Positions 37,101 to 51,700 of a stretch of 64,000 bases of DNA are shown here, one piece after another. Made by a program: the position numbers and the translations under genes. The notes below the pieces were generated by a model. The model was not told the DNA's origin. It saw only the letters and a list, made by a program, of their open reading frames with translations, and did no database searches. The DNA comes from Myxocyprinus asiaticus (lineage: Eukaryota > Chordata > Actinopteri > Cypriniformes > Catostomidae). The number at the start of each line of letters is the position of its first letter. The stretch's first letter is position 1. The stretch is from positions 12,497,281 through 12,561,280 of the forward strand of contig NC_059373.1 of the NCBI RefSeq assembly GCF_019703515.2, in the 5' to 3' direction.

Positions 37101-40100
37101 CGCACGCTGTCATTGATGCTAAAGGGGGCAATACACAGTATTAAGAACTAAGGGTATGCAGACTTTTGAACAGGGGTCATTTAATTTTTTTCTTTGTTGC
37201 CATGTTTTGTTTTATGATTGTGCCATTCTGTTATAACCTACAGTTGAATATGAATTCCATAAGAAATAAAATAAATGTGTTTTGCCTGCTCACTCATGTT
37301 TTCTTTAAAAATGGTACATATATTACCAATTCTCCAAGGGTATGCAAACTTTTGAGCACAACTGTATATATAGCAAATATTTAGGCTAACTTGCTTATGT
37401 TTTCTCATGATCAAGAAAAATATGTAGTGATTTTAAGAAAAGAAAAAAAAAATAATGCATGGCATCTGTGGGTTTCCATATGTTTGGAAACAGTCATTAT
37501 TTTTTCCATTCTGTTTAGTGGCATTAAAAATGTTAAATATCTGTATTTGTCTCACGAATGCATCAGTTCTGCATATTTCCGCTCATGATTTCTTACAGCT
37601 TCAGTTCCATGCTGAATATCAGTAGATATGCAGATGGACTCTTAACTGAAGCACTCATTCACAAAATCTCTTGATTTTTCCCCACATATTTTAAATATTC
37701 AAATATTTTCCTTTGGTCTGCGCAGGAGCAGCATCGGAAGTGTACAGCCATGCATGTGTACAGCAACACTGTCTATGAGAGCGATGAAGTGATTTGTTGA
37801 CTACAGATTTTGACAGGTGCTGTCATATGCATTAGTGGCTTCACAGTTAGACCTTAACAACAAGATGTCTGTTGTAGCTATGCATAAAAATTACCTATTG
37901 AGTTTCTCGTTCTGCGAGTGAGCTCCGTCGTCGGAGGAACCAACAGGTAGCAGCATGACATTCTGTCCGGTAGCTTCTTGGAAGGTTAGAGTCACTGGGA
38001 TACTCCCTCCCTCACGGGTTAGGTCAGGTTCCACGCCAAAAACTAACACAATTGAAAGACAGAGACAGAAGCTGGTTACATCAAGGTCCTTTCACCCAGT
38101 AGCCATCTTGGTAGCCCACAGGCCAGCCATTTTCTATCTAGAAAAAAAAAAATGCAAGTACAGCTTGCAATATGAATGATAAAAAAAACAAAACCTCCAA
38201 AACTATTTGGCAAGATGACTTTTTAAAATGTGTCAAATCAGACCTAAACGCATCATCATAAATGTTTTTTTTAGCTGAAATAATGCTACAAAAAAGACTT
38301 TAAGCTGGTCCAGCTAATGCACATACATGTTCAACAGTAAATAAAAAGGTGACTGGCTCTTTTAACTGTAAGGCAGGACTTCTTTTTAACATATTAACCC
38401 ATGTATTGTATCTTACCGGTCTTCATGGCTTTTCTGCCAGCCATGTAGTGAGGATGGTTGAAGTCTGACACCCAGGCCTTGGCTCCATGTCCCATATACG
38501 CATTCAGTTTGTTGGGACTTTGCAACTCTGCAAACTTCTTCTCCAGGTGGGTAATTACCTGTGAGACAAACAACACATCAAGACATGCACTAAGTTTGTA
38601 GGGAATGGAGATGACTCTATGTGTTTGGCAGAGCATTAAATAAACCAAAACAACTACAAACCAGTTTCTCCACCACTTTGGGGTCCATATCAGGCACCAG
38701 ACGAATGGAGAACTTGCCATTGACCTTGCGTGGAATGACAGTTTTGGCCCCTGCTTCGGAGAATGCTCCCTCGATGCCGTGCAGAGACAGAGATGGGTAT
38801 CTCCAACGATGCATCAGAATTTGGTCCTGTACAGACACATGTGAGACATTTAAAAGGGCCTTGACTCCTATAGTGTGTCAAATGTTAAAATTACATTAAT
38901 TACTCATTAAACTCTGATGCATTTTTGGGCTGCCGCCTGCAATTTTTCACACTCAAATTTAAAAGCTCACCATTCACACACACTGTGGACTAAATGCAAA
39001 AAATTGGTCTCATTTCTACAGAAAGCCCCGAAGAGGAAAATAAAAAAAAAAAAAAAAAAAGTCCAATTATTCCTAAATAATATTGTATGTGTTTATAATC
39101 ATATGATAAACAGATTTTTATTTTATTTTATCTTTTTTGTTGTTGTTGTTCCAACTTTGTAAGCATGTAATTCTGGTTCTGTTCACTCTCTCACTTTGAA
39201 AAGTCTTCACATTCCATCACAGTCCTCGCTTCAATCCAGGTGGCGGAGGACAAATCTCAGTTGCCTCCACGTCTGAGACTGTCAATCCGTGCATCTTATC
39301 ACGTGGCTTGTTGAGCGCGTTACTGCGGAGACCTAGCACGTGTGGAAGCTTCACGCTATTCTCCGCGGCATCCACGCACAACTCATCACATTCCATCACA
39401 ATATGCAGATGTAGGTGGTGCTCTAACGCATTTAAGCCCTCACAGATTTGCTCGTTTATAGGCATTCAGTCTAATTTTCTGTTTATACACCACTCTCATC
39501 TTTCATTGAATATCTCGGCCTCTGAGTGGACTAGAAGCTCAATCTAGGTTTCATTAGAAAGCTGAGATCCTCCTATTTATCATCAATAGTTGAAAACATA
39601 TTTTTATGATGATTTATTTAGCATGCTTTTCCTGATGGATGGCATATTTTGTTCTGGACATATAACATTAGATTATTCAACCAATTAAGCTCATTTTTTT
39701 AGACACCTGCCTAAGGTAAAAGCGAATATAAAGTTTTTATCTATTTGCAGCTTACAGCAGCAATAATAGGTACATAAGAGACATATGTATTGGATGACTT
39801 ACAGAAATCATATTTCATATTGTGATTCTTTTAAAATTCCTTCAAACTGTGGTATTAGGGCAACAAAATATTCACATTCCTGAGAACGAGAGCTTTCATT
39901 GGAGATATGACTTGTCCATTTCAGTGCCATGTGAAAGAATTTTATATTCAAATTAATATTTCTACCCTATTACCTCTAGGGGGGGGTGCTAATTTGCTAC
40001 AAATATATTTTCAGGCCTTATTTTGTTATTGATTGTATTCTCTAAAAAGTTCAGATTCTAAGCTTTCAAACGATACCTCATGTGCCTGACCTATGTATTC

Positions 40101-42339
40101 TGGGACTTTAATGTTTTAAGTAAAAAGAAATAAAAAAACATTTAAATAGCAATATAGCACCCCCTGTGGACCCGCCGACACCAACATTTTGGCAATTTAC
40201 CTTGGTGTCATGCAGCAGTTTGCATATTCCGACATCTTTGGCGTACTCTGCCATGTCAAAGTCGATCTTCTCATAGAGCTTTTTCTCATCATCAGTCAAT
40301 TTAGCCACATCATCATACATCCCCGAGATTAAAATCTTCCCCTTGTTATCCACCAAAGAGCCTGAAAACACAAAGTTCATGCACATTCAAGCATCATGAA
40401 ACAGATTTGTTACAGGGCCAAAACTACATGGACACCGCTTACAATTAACTGGTTCGGCTATCTCAGCTGCACCCACTACTATCAGGTATGTAAAATCAAA
40501 CATACAGCCATGTAATCTCCTTAGACAAAATGCAATCTCCTTAGACAAATTTTTTTTGTAGAATTGGGCGCACCAAGTTTCTGTTGTGCACAAAGCGAGG
40601 TCCATAAAATTTACTGGGTCAGGATTAGAAGAACTTGACTGGCCTGCACTGACTAAAAAGTGTCAGACCTAAATCCAATTGAACACCTTTGGGATGAACT
40701 GGTATACGGCAATAGGACAGTCTTCTTTTGTCTGAATGGGAGCAAATTCCTGCAGCCACTTTCTATCCATATTCCCAGAAGACTGAAGTGGTTATAACTC
40801 TCTATTAATGTCCAAGGTTTAGAAATTAAATCAAATGGCCACAAATTGTAAATGTGGTTATGATGTATCAACAAACACCAATAAACATTTTAAAGGTTCA
40901 TACAATTGTGAGATGAGCTGATCCAAGGGCCCTTGCTAGATACATTCCAGGAAATCCCTGTCATATTGAATCTCCACAATCAACTTACTGACCCTGTTTG
41001 CTCCAAAAAAACAATGTAAGCATCTGTCCACTCTCACCCATCAGAGCTATGAGGTCAGTCATAGCTTCATGAACAGATCCTCCGAACACTCCAGAGTGAA
41101 GATCTTTATCACAGCATTCCACCTGTAAAAATAAAAGACGTTTTAAACAGACTTGAGATCCTTAAAGAGAAAAATCAAAACTTTGCCTTGAAAAGCATAT
41201 TGTCCTTTCCCATGAAGTAAAGTTATGAGTAGTAAAAAGTTGTTAATTTATTTATCTTTTATCTTTTGGATTCCATATGTAATTTTCTAATTTGTGTAAA
41301 AATGTTGTAAAATAATTGTCCATCGGCATTAAAGGAATGTTCTGGGTTCAATACAAGTTGAGCTCAATCGACAGCATTTGTGGCATAATGTTGATTATCA
41401 CAATTTATTTTGACTCATCCCTCCTTTTTTTCCCTCTATTTTTTGGGGATTTTCTCCCCTTTTCTCCCCAATTTGGCATGCCCAATTCCCAAGTCCTCGT
41501 GGTGGCGTAGTGACTCGCCTCAATCCGGGTGGCGGAGGACAAATCTCAACTGCCTCAGCGTCTGAGAGTGTCAATCCACGCATCTTATCACGTGGCTTGT
41601 TTTTTGGCCCCCCATCCCAAAAACAGAGCTAAAATCGAGGTTACAATGAGGCACTTACAATGGAAGTGAATGGGGCCAATTTTTGAAGGGTTTAAACACA
41701 GATGTGAAGCTTATAATTTTATAAAACACTTCTGTTAAAACTCTTGTATTATTTGAGCTGTCAAGTTGTTTAAATCATCATTTTTACAGTCATTTTAGGG
41801 GTTTAGGTTTTGTTGATGTTACATCGTCATGGCAACGGAGATGTAAAATTGGCTATAACTTTACACAGAAAATATTAGTAAGTGATTTTATCACACTAAA
41901 ATCATGTTTACACACATATTGTTTACATCATGTGGCTATACTTCCGAAACAGTGAGTATTTTAATGTTCAAAAATCGGCCCCCATTCACTTCCATTGTAA
42001 GTGCCTCATTGTAACTCTAATTTTTGCTTTTTTTTAAAGGAGGGACGAGTCAAAATTAATTTTTGTTGTATTTAATATTATGTTACAAATGCTGCCTTGT
42101 ATTGAGCTTAACTTGTATTGAACCCAGAACATTCCTTAAAGGCAGCAATTCTGTGTACATCATCTTTTCTCTCTTTGCAATGTTTTGTATACTACATATA
42201 ATATCGGCCATGATGCTGTCCAGATCTTGGTATAAGTGTAATGTGGTGTGTATATGTATATAATTATAATAATAATAATAATAATAACAACAACATTATA
42301 TGTAAAATATGTATAATTATATAGCATTTTATGTGTGAG

Positions 42340-42401
<62 letters not shown>

Positions 42402-42480
42402 ACACACACACACACACACACACTACACACATACACACACACACTATGTATCAGCCTTGATTCTGTCTATACACATATAC

Positions 42481-42514
<34 letters not shown>

Positions 42515-44315
42515 GTATATTTACAGTAAATAAGGGATAATCCACGGCTAGGTGTGCATTAAACGATTTTAAATGTACGATGTGGAGGTGAAGAACCACA
42601 CGACGTGACGCCATTCTAAATCATATGCAGAGAAAAAGTAGTGACCACATACTTGGTCAAAACTGTGAATTGAAATGCATAATCCAGAAATAATCATTTC
42701 CACAGAATGTAGAGGGGTTGGCACTCCAGAGAAAATGTATTATTTAATTTGTATTCATTGTCATTTTCACATTAATGTAGAAAAACCGACGTTACAAATG
42801 TGGCAGTGACAGTAAACGTAGCACTTACTGAATAATAAGGAAAAAAACATTCAAATCACTCTGGAACCTGCCGATTTTGATATCTGAGACATCGGTATGG
42901 TATCCATTAAGTCTGCACGATTGACTGAATTAATGAAATCGCAATTAGTCCTTGCACGGTAGCGCTTCACCGCAAACAAACAGCTCTTCTCCTTCAGCGT
43001 TTGGGTCAGAGATGTGTGAGCGTGGGGCGGGCATCTATTGGCTAAAGGCGGCACTTCAGCACAGCAACACAACACATACATAACACATTAATAGTCTTGC
43101 ATCGCTTTGTTGGACAGCGAAAGACGCATTCAATAGGTCCGGATTTCCGGATTTTATACAGTATACTGTATAAATATATTTACACTGGCCTTTTAAAAAC
43201 TCAGTTGATCGCAAGTTATGAATATGGGAAATAATATTACAGAATCCATTGCACTATGAGCAGCACATGCAGTCAGACGAAGTCAGGTTGAAGAAATTGA
43301 TCATTTGCCTTGGATAACTCCTGATTCTCTAACTCAACCTTAATAAAGCAGCACCAGTTTCCTTGTCATTAACTCATACCTCAATAAAGAAGTAGCAGAT
43401 TCCTCTCAGGCCATAGGTAATGCAGGGCTTGGTCTTCCCCAGCCAGTAGTTATCAGAAATGCAGACATAGTCTACATCCTTAAAGAAAGTATCTTTGCGG
43501 GAGAAAACCAACTCATCTAATCCCTCTGATCCAGACTCCTCCATTCCCTCAAAGCAGAACTTTATATTGATGGGCAGTTCCTGTGGTAGAATTTCAATGC
43601 AAAATCCATTAAATATTTCACCTGTATGAGAAGTTTTTTTGCAAACCAACAATCTGAATTATTTTTGGACTGTGATCATGAAGTATAAGCAGCCAACAAG
43701 TGCCCAGTTTACTTGGTAACTTCTTCAATGCATCCCAGGTGCATACCTCAAGAAGAATTGAGAATGTCCAAAGTGTATAGAGCTGTAATCTAGGCAAAAG
43801 TTGGCTCCTTTCAAGAAACTACAATATAAGATAATTTTGATTTGTTTAATATTTTTGTGATCACTACACAGTGACCATACTTTTATTTGTGTTATTGTAT
43901 AGTTTTTATGACATAGGAAGAATAGTAACAATAAAGAATGAGTAGCTGTGTTCAAACCTTTTGGCTGATAGTGTATGTAAAGTACAGTATAGCTACAGTA
44001 TATATAAAAAAACACTGCATAGCATTAAAACAATGCTTACAGTTAAGTCTAATTGAATTAACTTGACAGTGGTAAGGTTTTAAATGCGCACACACAAGAC
44101 AAGTTTAAATCATAAAAGATGAGACAAAGATCATAAAACAACCTTTGTGATTAACATTTTTTTTTAACTGATTCATATATTAAACAAATAAAACCAAAAC
44201 ATACAAACAAAATCAACACTTAACCCCGTCTATTACCTCACCCCCCCTCAATCCCACCTACAAGAACACCCCAGTGGTCCCACATGATTACACACACAAA
44301 CAAAAAAATTATATA

Positions 44316-44410
<95 letters not shown>

Positions 44411-47400
44411 AATATATATATATATATATATATCACACACATAACTACACCTCTCTCTCCACTGTCCTTCCCGAGAGCCTTCCAAAAACACCAGATATTT
44501 GCCCCACTTTCCCACAAACAAGTCCAAATTTCCCAGTCTTCTAGATAACCCTTCTTCAAAAGTTGCCACCCTCCCCATCTCCGCACACCACACTGGAAAT
44601 GATGCCGCTCCGTCCGACTTCCAACCCCTTAAATTAACTTGTCTGCCAATCATAATACTAGTCAGAACCCAATTTTTTATATATTTGTCCCCCAAATTTA
44701 TGACCGCCCCATCACCCAAAATACAAAGTCTGGGGCAAAGTAAAATTTGAGTGCTCAAAACGTCACAAAAATAACTCTGAACCTTCAACCAAAAATCTTG
44801 AATCTTAACACACCCCCAAAAGACATGGGTTGTGTCTCCAACTTCTGACTGGCATCGCCAGCAGGTGTGTGTGTCTTTAAGACCAACACTATATAATCTA
44901 GAGGGGGTCCAATCAAATCTATGTAAAATATTACATTGAATAAGGCGCACCCTTGCATCTTTAGATGCAGACTTGACGTTTTTTAGAATCCTAGCCCACA
45001 CTCCCCCCTCTAATACCAAGTTCAAATCTTTCTCCCATAATCTCTTGATAGAAGTTAAAGCTCCATCCCCCAGACTCTGAATTAGCAGGGAGTAATACAC
45101 TGATGCCTCATGACCTTTTCCAAAAGCAGTAATCACCTCTACCAGAGTATCTGCCACTGTAGGGCGGTGTGTGCTACTCCCAAAAACAATACAGAGCAGG
45201 TGGCGCAGCTGTAAATACCTATAAAATTGAGATCTGGGAATCCCAAAATGATGAACCAAATTCTCAAAAGATCTCAACACTCCACTCTCATACACGTCAC
45301 CGAGTGTAGTAAACCCACCTGACCTATATGTATAAGAGATGTCATAACTTAATCGTTTAGCCAGAATCATTGGCAAAATTTTTACATCTAGCTGGATCAG
45401 GGAAATTGGACGGTAACTCTTACACTCGCTTGGACTGATCAAACTAGCAAAGCGTGCAGAGCTCGCCGTTTACACGTCCAATCCTCGCATGGCATCACAT
45501 GACTCCCCCATAAAACAACCTTTGGACATTTGGTTCCTCTGTCAAGCTGTCAATAAGCGAATAAAGGTGGAACTGTAAAACTAATGACATAGTTAACTCA
45601 GGCGAAAATGATTGAGAAACTGTGGCATATGAGACAATCACTGGATAAGGGGAGGATTGTATGCAATGTAATTTGATTATAATTTGCAGTTTTGAGCTCA
45701 GCTTATACTCGGTCACAATCGATCCACATGCAACTGCAATTTACTTTCTATTCTGGCATGGTAAAATTGATGTCATATTATCTATCTTACTCTTAAGCAA
45801 TCAAACTTAATATTAAGTGATAAACTTTTAGCAACCATCCTAAACCACTGATATTATCATACTGTTTGTAATACATTCTGCTTTTCTTCTAAAGTTACAT
45901 AAATGAGGAATTTGCACAGGTGTTAAAGGCTTAATGAGTAAGCAGATGACGTAATTTAGAAAATCAAAAACAGTATTTGCACCTGTCCAATCTTCTGATA
46001 GGCCTCAATGATGTTGAACCAGGCTAGTACAGGGCCTTTGTCATCAGTAGATCCTCGTCCATACATTTTACCTTTTACAACAATGAAATAAACAGCGATT
46101 ACAAACCTTTAAAATAAAGAAAATAAAAAAAACTACGTAAATCTAGTGTTATAAACGCATTTCTAGTTGCCATCTCTATTAAGTCAGTATTTTTCTATAC
46201 AAAAGACCAATTAATAACACCATCATTTAACAATAAATTAAAAAATAATGAAAAAGTGAAAATTTATGCAAGTTTCAAGGGATGGTTTACCATTTATTTC
46301 TGAATTTCTACCAAATGGAATGTTTTCCAATAAAATATTTTGACTGATCTATAATAAGAGATTTCCACTGTTACAACTAGCCAGTGGTAAAACTTAAAAA
46401 TGAAATAAGAACCCAATAGTGAAATTATGACAATTAGTGAAGTTTTCTGCCAAACTTAGAATTAAAGGAAATTTAATGAAAGCAGAAATGTACTGCAAAT
46501 CATTTTCACTATCTCAAAAAAATCAACATGGTTTAATTGACATGCAAACCAGAATATATTATATACAGGTGCATCTCAAAAAATTAGAATGTCGTGGAAA
46601 AGTTCATTTATTTCAGTAATTCAACTCAAATTGTGAAACTCATGTATTAAATAAATTCAATGCACACAGACTGAAGTAGTTTAAGTCTTTGGTTCTTTTA
46701 ATTGTGATGATTTTGGCTCACATTTAACAAAAACCCACCAATTCACTATCTCAAAAAATTAGAATATGGTGACATGCCAATCAGCTAATCAACTCAAAAC
46801 ACCTGCAAAGGTTTCCTGAGCCTTCAAAATGGTCTCTCAGTTTGGTTCACTAGGCTACACAATCATGGGGAAGATTGCTGATCTGACAGTTGTCCAGAAG
46901 ACAATCATTGACACCCTTCACAAGGAGGGTAAGCCACAAACATTCATTGCCAAAGAAGCTGGCTGTTCACAGAGTGCTGTATCCAAGCATGTTAACAGAA
47001 AGTTGAGTGGAAGGAAAAAGTGTTGAAGAAAAAGATGCACAACCAACCGAGAGAACCGCAGCCTTATGATTGTCAAGCAAAATCGATTCAAGAATTTGGG
47101 TGAACTTCACAAGGAATGGACTGAGGCTGGGGTCAAGGCATCAAGAGCCACCACACACAGACATGTCAAGGAATTTGGCTACAGTTGTCGTATTCCTCTT
47201 GTTAAGCCACTCCTGAACCACAGACAACGTCAGAGGCATCTTACCTGGGCTAAGGAGTAGAAGAACTGGACTGTTGCCCAGTGTTCCAAAGTCCTCTTTT
47301 CAGATGAGAGCAAGTTTTGTATTTCATTTGGAAACCAAGGTCCTAGAGTCTGGAGGAAGGGTGGAGAAGCTCATAGCCCAAGTTGCTTGAAGTCCAGTGT

Positions 47401-48677
47401 TAAGTTTCCACAGTCTGTGATGATCTGGGGTGCAATGTCATCTGCTGGTGTTGGTCCATTGTGTTTTTTGAAAACCAAAGTCACTGCACCCGTTTACCAA
47501 GAAATTTTGGAGCACTTCATGCTTCCTTCTGCTGACCAGCTTTTTAAAGATGCTGATTTCATTTTCCAGCAGGATTTGGCACCTGCCCACATTGCCAAAA
47601 GCACCAAAAGTTGGTTAAATGACCATGGTGTTGGTGTGCTTGACTGGCCAGCAAACTCACCAGACCTGAACCCCATAGAGAATCTATGGGGTATTGTCAA
47701 GAGGAAAATGAGAAACAAGAGACCAAAAAATGCAGATGAGCTGAAGGCCACTGTCAAAGAAACCTGGGCTTCCATACCACCTCAGCAGTGCCACAAACTG
47801 ATCACCTCCATGCCACGCCGAATTGAGGCAGTAATTAAAGCAAAAGGAGCCCCTACCAAGTATTGAGTACATATACAGTAAATGAACATACTTTCCAGAA
47901 GGCCAACAATTCACTAAAAATGTTTTTTTTTATTGGTCTTATGATGTATTCTAATTTTTTGAGATAGTGAATTGGTGGGTTTTTGTTAAATGTGAGCCAA
48001 AATCATCACAATTAAAAGAACCAAAGACTTAAACTACTTCAGTCTGTGTGCACTGAATTTATTTAATACACGAGTTTCACAATTTGAGTTGAATTACTGA
48101 AATGAACTTTTCCACGACATTCTAATTTATTGAGATGCACCTGTATATATATATATATATATCTTTTTTTTTTTTTAGATGAATATTCATTTGTGTAAGC
48201 ATGAAAAAAAAATCTATGGAAATCAGCTGACAGGTCACAAGGCTAGGCTCAAGAGTCAGATCTATCTCAGCAAAAAAAAAGACAACAGGATTTGTCTTGA
48301 AATCTCTTCAGGCTAAAGGGACACAAATGTAAAATGCTGAGTCAGTGAGATTACTTCAGTTTTAAGTCTTTTTTTCCTTCTTCTTTTTCATCAGCCACAT
48401 GCAAGCGGAATGTGTGTAAAGAAATTTGGACCAGCAGTCTCTTCGGTTCAAAAAAGCTAGTGAAGTGACTAAGTACGGCCAAATTGAAAGTGAAATATTA
48501 CCTGGAAGGAGAACTATTTGCAGAGTATTGCACAAAAAGCAAATCAATTAAATAAATCTAATTTGGTCTAAACAAGTTTCTTCAGTACACAGAAAGGCTT
48601 CATTAATAAATAGATGTGAGCATCAGTCTCCAGAGACTGCTATTGTACACCTTTAACACTTGAAAGATCACTTATGT

Positions 48678-48719
<42 letters not shown>

Positions 48720-51700
48720 CCGTCTTTCTCCACCAGTGTGAAGGGTGGTGTGTCCCAGCCATCCTCGATGTTGGCTGGTTGAACATCCAAGTGCCCGTAG
48801 ATGCACACAGTTTTCTTGCCTGGGTCTGAGCCAAGTCTGCCCAGAACTATTGGAGGCAGAGGGATCTGCTCACCAGTTGGCAACTTTAAAAAAAAAAATA
48901 AAAAAAAATAAAAAAAAACAGGAGTTGCATTACTAGCTGAAGTGCTGTACCATCAGTGCTGACATACAGAATGTTTAATCTTATTGATTCAAATTTATTC
49001 ACAAGATGTTCCAAGTAACAGTTGGATTAAGTGTTACTGGATAACACAGACACTGAATTAACTTAAGGATAGTTCTCCCAAAAATGAAAATTCTCTCATC
49101 ATTTACTCACCCTCATGCCATCCCAAATGTGTATGACTTTCTTTCATCAGCAGAAAACAAACAAAGATTTTAGAAGAATATCTCAGCTCTGTAGGTCCAT
49201 ACAATGCAAGTGAATGGTGATCAGACCTTTGTAGCTCCAAAAATCACATAAAGCAAACTTAAGTAATTCATAAGACTCCAGTGTTTAAATCTATATCTTC
49301 AAAAGTGATATAACAGGTGTGGGTGAAAACAGATAAAAATGTAAGTCCTTTTTTACCCTAAATCGCCACTTTCACATCTGAAAGTCACATGTGGTGCCTG
49401 TTTAGTTTCACTTTCACATCTGAAAGTGAAAGTTAAAATGAAGATTTAAAGTTAAAAAAATAAAATAAAACAAAAATAAAAAAAAAGACTTAAACACTGT
49501 TCTGTTTCTCACCCAATCAAATCAAATCAAATCACTTTATTGTCACACAGCCATGTACACAAGTGCAATGGTGTGTGAAATTCTTGGGTGCAGTTCCGAT
49601 CAACATAGTAGTCGCGACAGTGATGAGACATACACCAATTTACAATAACATCAAATTAACACAGCACAATTTAAATGACTGATATACACATAATTACCCA
49701 CAACAATCTACAAATAATAACATACACTGTACAGTATACAATATGCACTATATAGATACACATTATTCAATAAAAATAAAAATACATTTAAAAAAAAGTA
49801 TATCTATATAGAATGTACAGTATTGTACTGTATTGACATTCAGGCTGTCGGTTGATAGTCAGTTGTTAAGAGAGAATATAACATAATAATAATATAATTT
49901 ATGACAGTCCGGTGTGAGATATAAGAGTAAGGGTTATAAAGTGCAGTGCTGATGTATTTGATCGTGGGAGATCAAGAGTTCAGAAGTCTGATTGCTTGGG
50001 GGAAGAAGCTGTCATGGAGATGGCTGGTGCGGGTCCTGATGCTGCGATACCGCCTACCTGATGGTAGCAGTGAGAACAGCCCATGGCTCGGGTGGCTGGA
50101 GTCTCTGATGATGCTCCGAGCTTCTTTCACACACCGCCTTGTATATATTCCTGGAGGGAGGGAAGCTCACCTCCGATGATGTGTCTGGAAGTTCGCACCA
50201 CCCTTTGCAGTGCTTTGCGGTTGTGGGCGGTGCTATTGCCGTACCAGGCGGAGATGCAGCCAGTCAGGATGCTCTCTACAGTGCAGGTGTAGAACCGTGT
50301 GAGGATGTGGCAGTTCATTCCAAACTTCCTCAGCCGTCTCAGGAAGAAGAGGCGCTGATGAGCCTTCTTCACAACGACTTCAGTGTGGATGGACCATGTG
50401 AGTTCCTCAGTGATGTGGACACCCAGGAACTTGAAGCTGCTGACTCTCTCCACTGGTGCTCCATTGATGGTGATGGGACTGTGTTCTCTGTCTTTTCTTC
50501 TGAAGTCCACCACGAGCTCCTTGGTCTTACTGACGTTGAGGGAGAGGTTGTGCTCCTGACACCAGTGTATCAGAGTGAGCATCTCCTCTCTGTAGGCTGT
50601 TTCATCATTGTCAGTGATCAGACCTACCACCATCGTGTCATCAGCAAACTTAATGATAGCATTGGAACTATGTGTTGCCACACAGTCATGTGTGTACAGG
50701 GAATACAGAAGTGGGCTGAGAACACAGCCCTGTGGGGCTCCAGTGTTGAGGGTCAGTGAGGAGGAGATGTTGCTGCCTATTCTAACCACCTGGCGTCTGC
50801 TTGACAGGAAGTCCAGGATCCAGCTGCACAGCGAGCTGTTTAAGTCCAGAGCCCGGAGTTTCTCATCTAGCTTGGAGCGCACTATGGTGTTGAATGCTGA
50901 TTTTTGCTATCATTTTGCTTCTGAATATATGGATTTCTACACTGGAGTCTTATGGATTACTTTTATGTTTCCTTTATGTGATTTTGGAGCTACAAATGTC
51001 TGATCACCATTCACTTGCATTTTATGGACCTACAGAATTAAGATATTTTGTGACAATTGTGTTCTGCAGAAGAAAAAGTCATACACAATTTTCTTTTTTT
51101 GGTGAACTAGCCCTTTAAAATCTCAAATATCCTTGCCCATTCTGTTTTTCTGTACATGAGAATGGATGGTGTACATCAATGACACCAAACCTGGTGTAAT
51201 GCGTTAATGCACCATTTTTTAATATGAACTTGATTGCAAGTGAAATTTTAAAGTTTTGGAGCAGGGTACAGTTTTCAGTGAATAACAATTTAAATTTGAG
51301 TTCCTCATACAGAGCTAATGTATGGCTTTAGAAGACTTAGCTTATAGCATACAAGATTTTATGATTTATATTTGTTTTCTTTTGTTTTGTTTTTTTGTAG
51401 CTTGACAGACACAGTCTCTATATTAACTGTCTTTATATTAAAAAAGTGCTGCATAACAGGCTTGAAAAGACATGAGGGTGAGTAAATAATGAAAATTTTC
51501 TTTTGGGGGTGAACTATACCTTTAAGTAATTGCTTTTTTAAATCAACTTTCACTTGTGTTCTTGGTTTAAGACATTCAAAGCATAACTTCACAACCGCAA
51601 ACTTGTGATTTGTGTGACACATGCAGTCAGGTGGTTCACTACCACAATAATAAGAAAAGAGGAATTAGCTTGACAAACAATATTGCAGCCAAATGCTGGT

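Larger units (their letters stand above)
44148..45508 (-). mobile_element. L1-type LINE, internally deleted, with 16-bp target duplication
   Basis: Flanked by the exact direct repeat cataaaacaacctttg (44132-44147 and 45509-45524). On the minus strand it starts GGGGGAGTCATGTGATGCC and ends in a short A run. The open frame includes the RT start motif [27 protein letters not shown] (about 45430-45355) joined directly to the C-terminal region with [18 protein letters not shown] (about 44868-44812), so most of the RT is deleted. The 3' part holds long (TA)n arrays. Lies in the cndp2 intron between coding exons 5 and 4. Confidence 0.85.
49073..51118. mobile_element. TTAA MITE, family B, split by a LINE
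   Basis: Left end ttaaggatagttctcccaaa and right end tttggtgaactagccctttaa, with the internal caccattcacttgcat block in opposite orientations in the two halves, as in other copies of this family. The LINE at about 49515-50892 separates the halves. In the cndp2 intron between coding exons 3 and 2. Confidence 0.7.

Noticed and set aside
50139..50759. 206-codon open frame on the plus strand
   Set aside because: Shadow of the LINE reverse transcriptase, which lies on the minus strand and has all the expected motifs.
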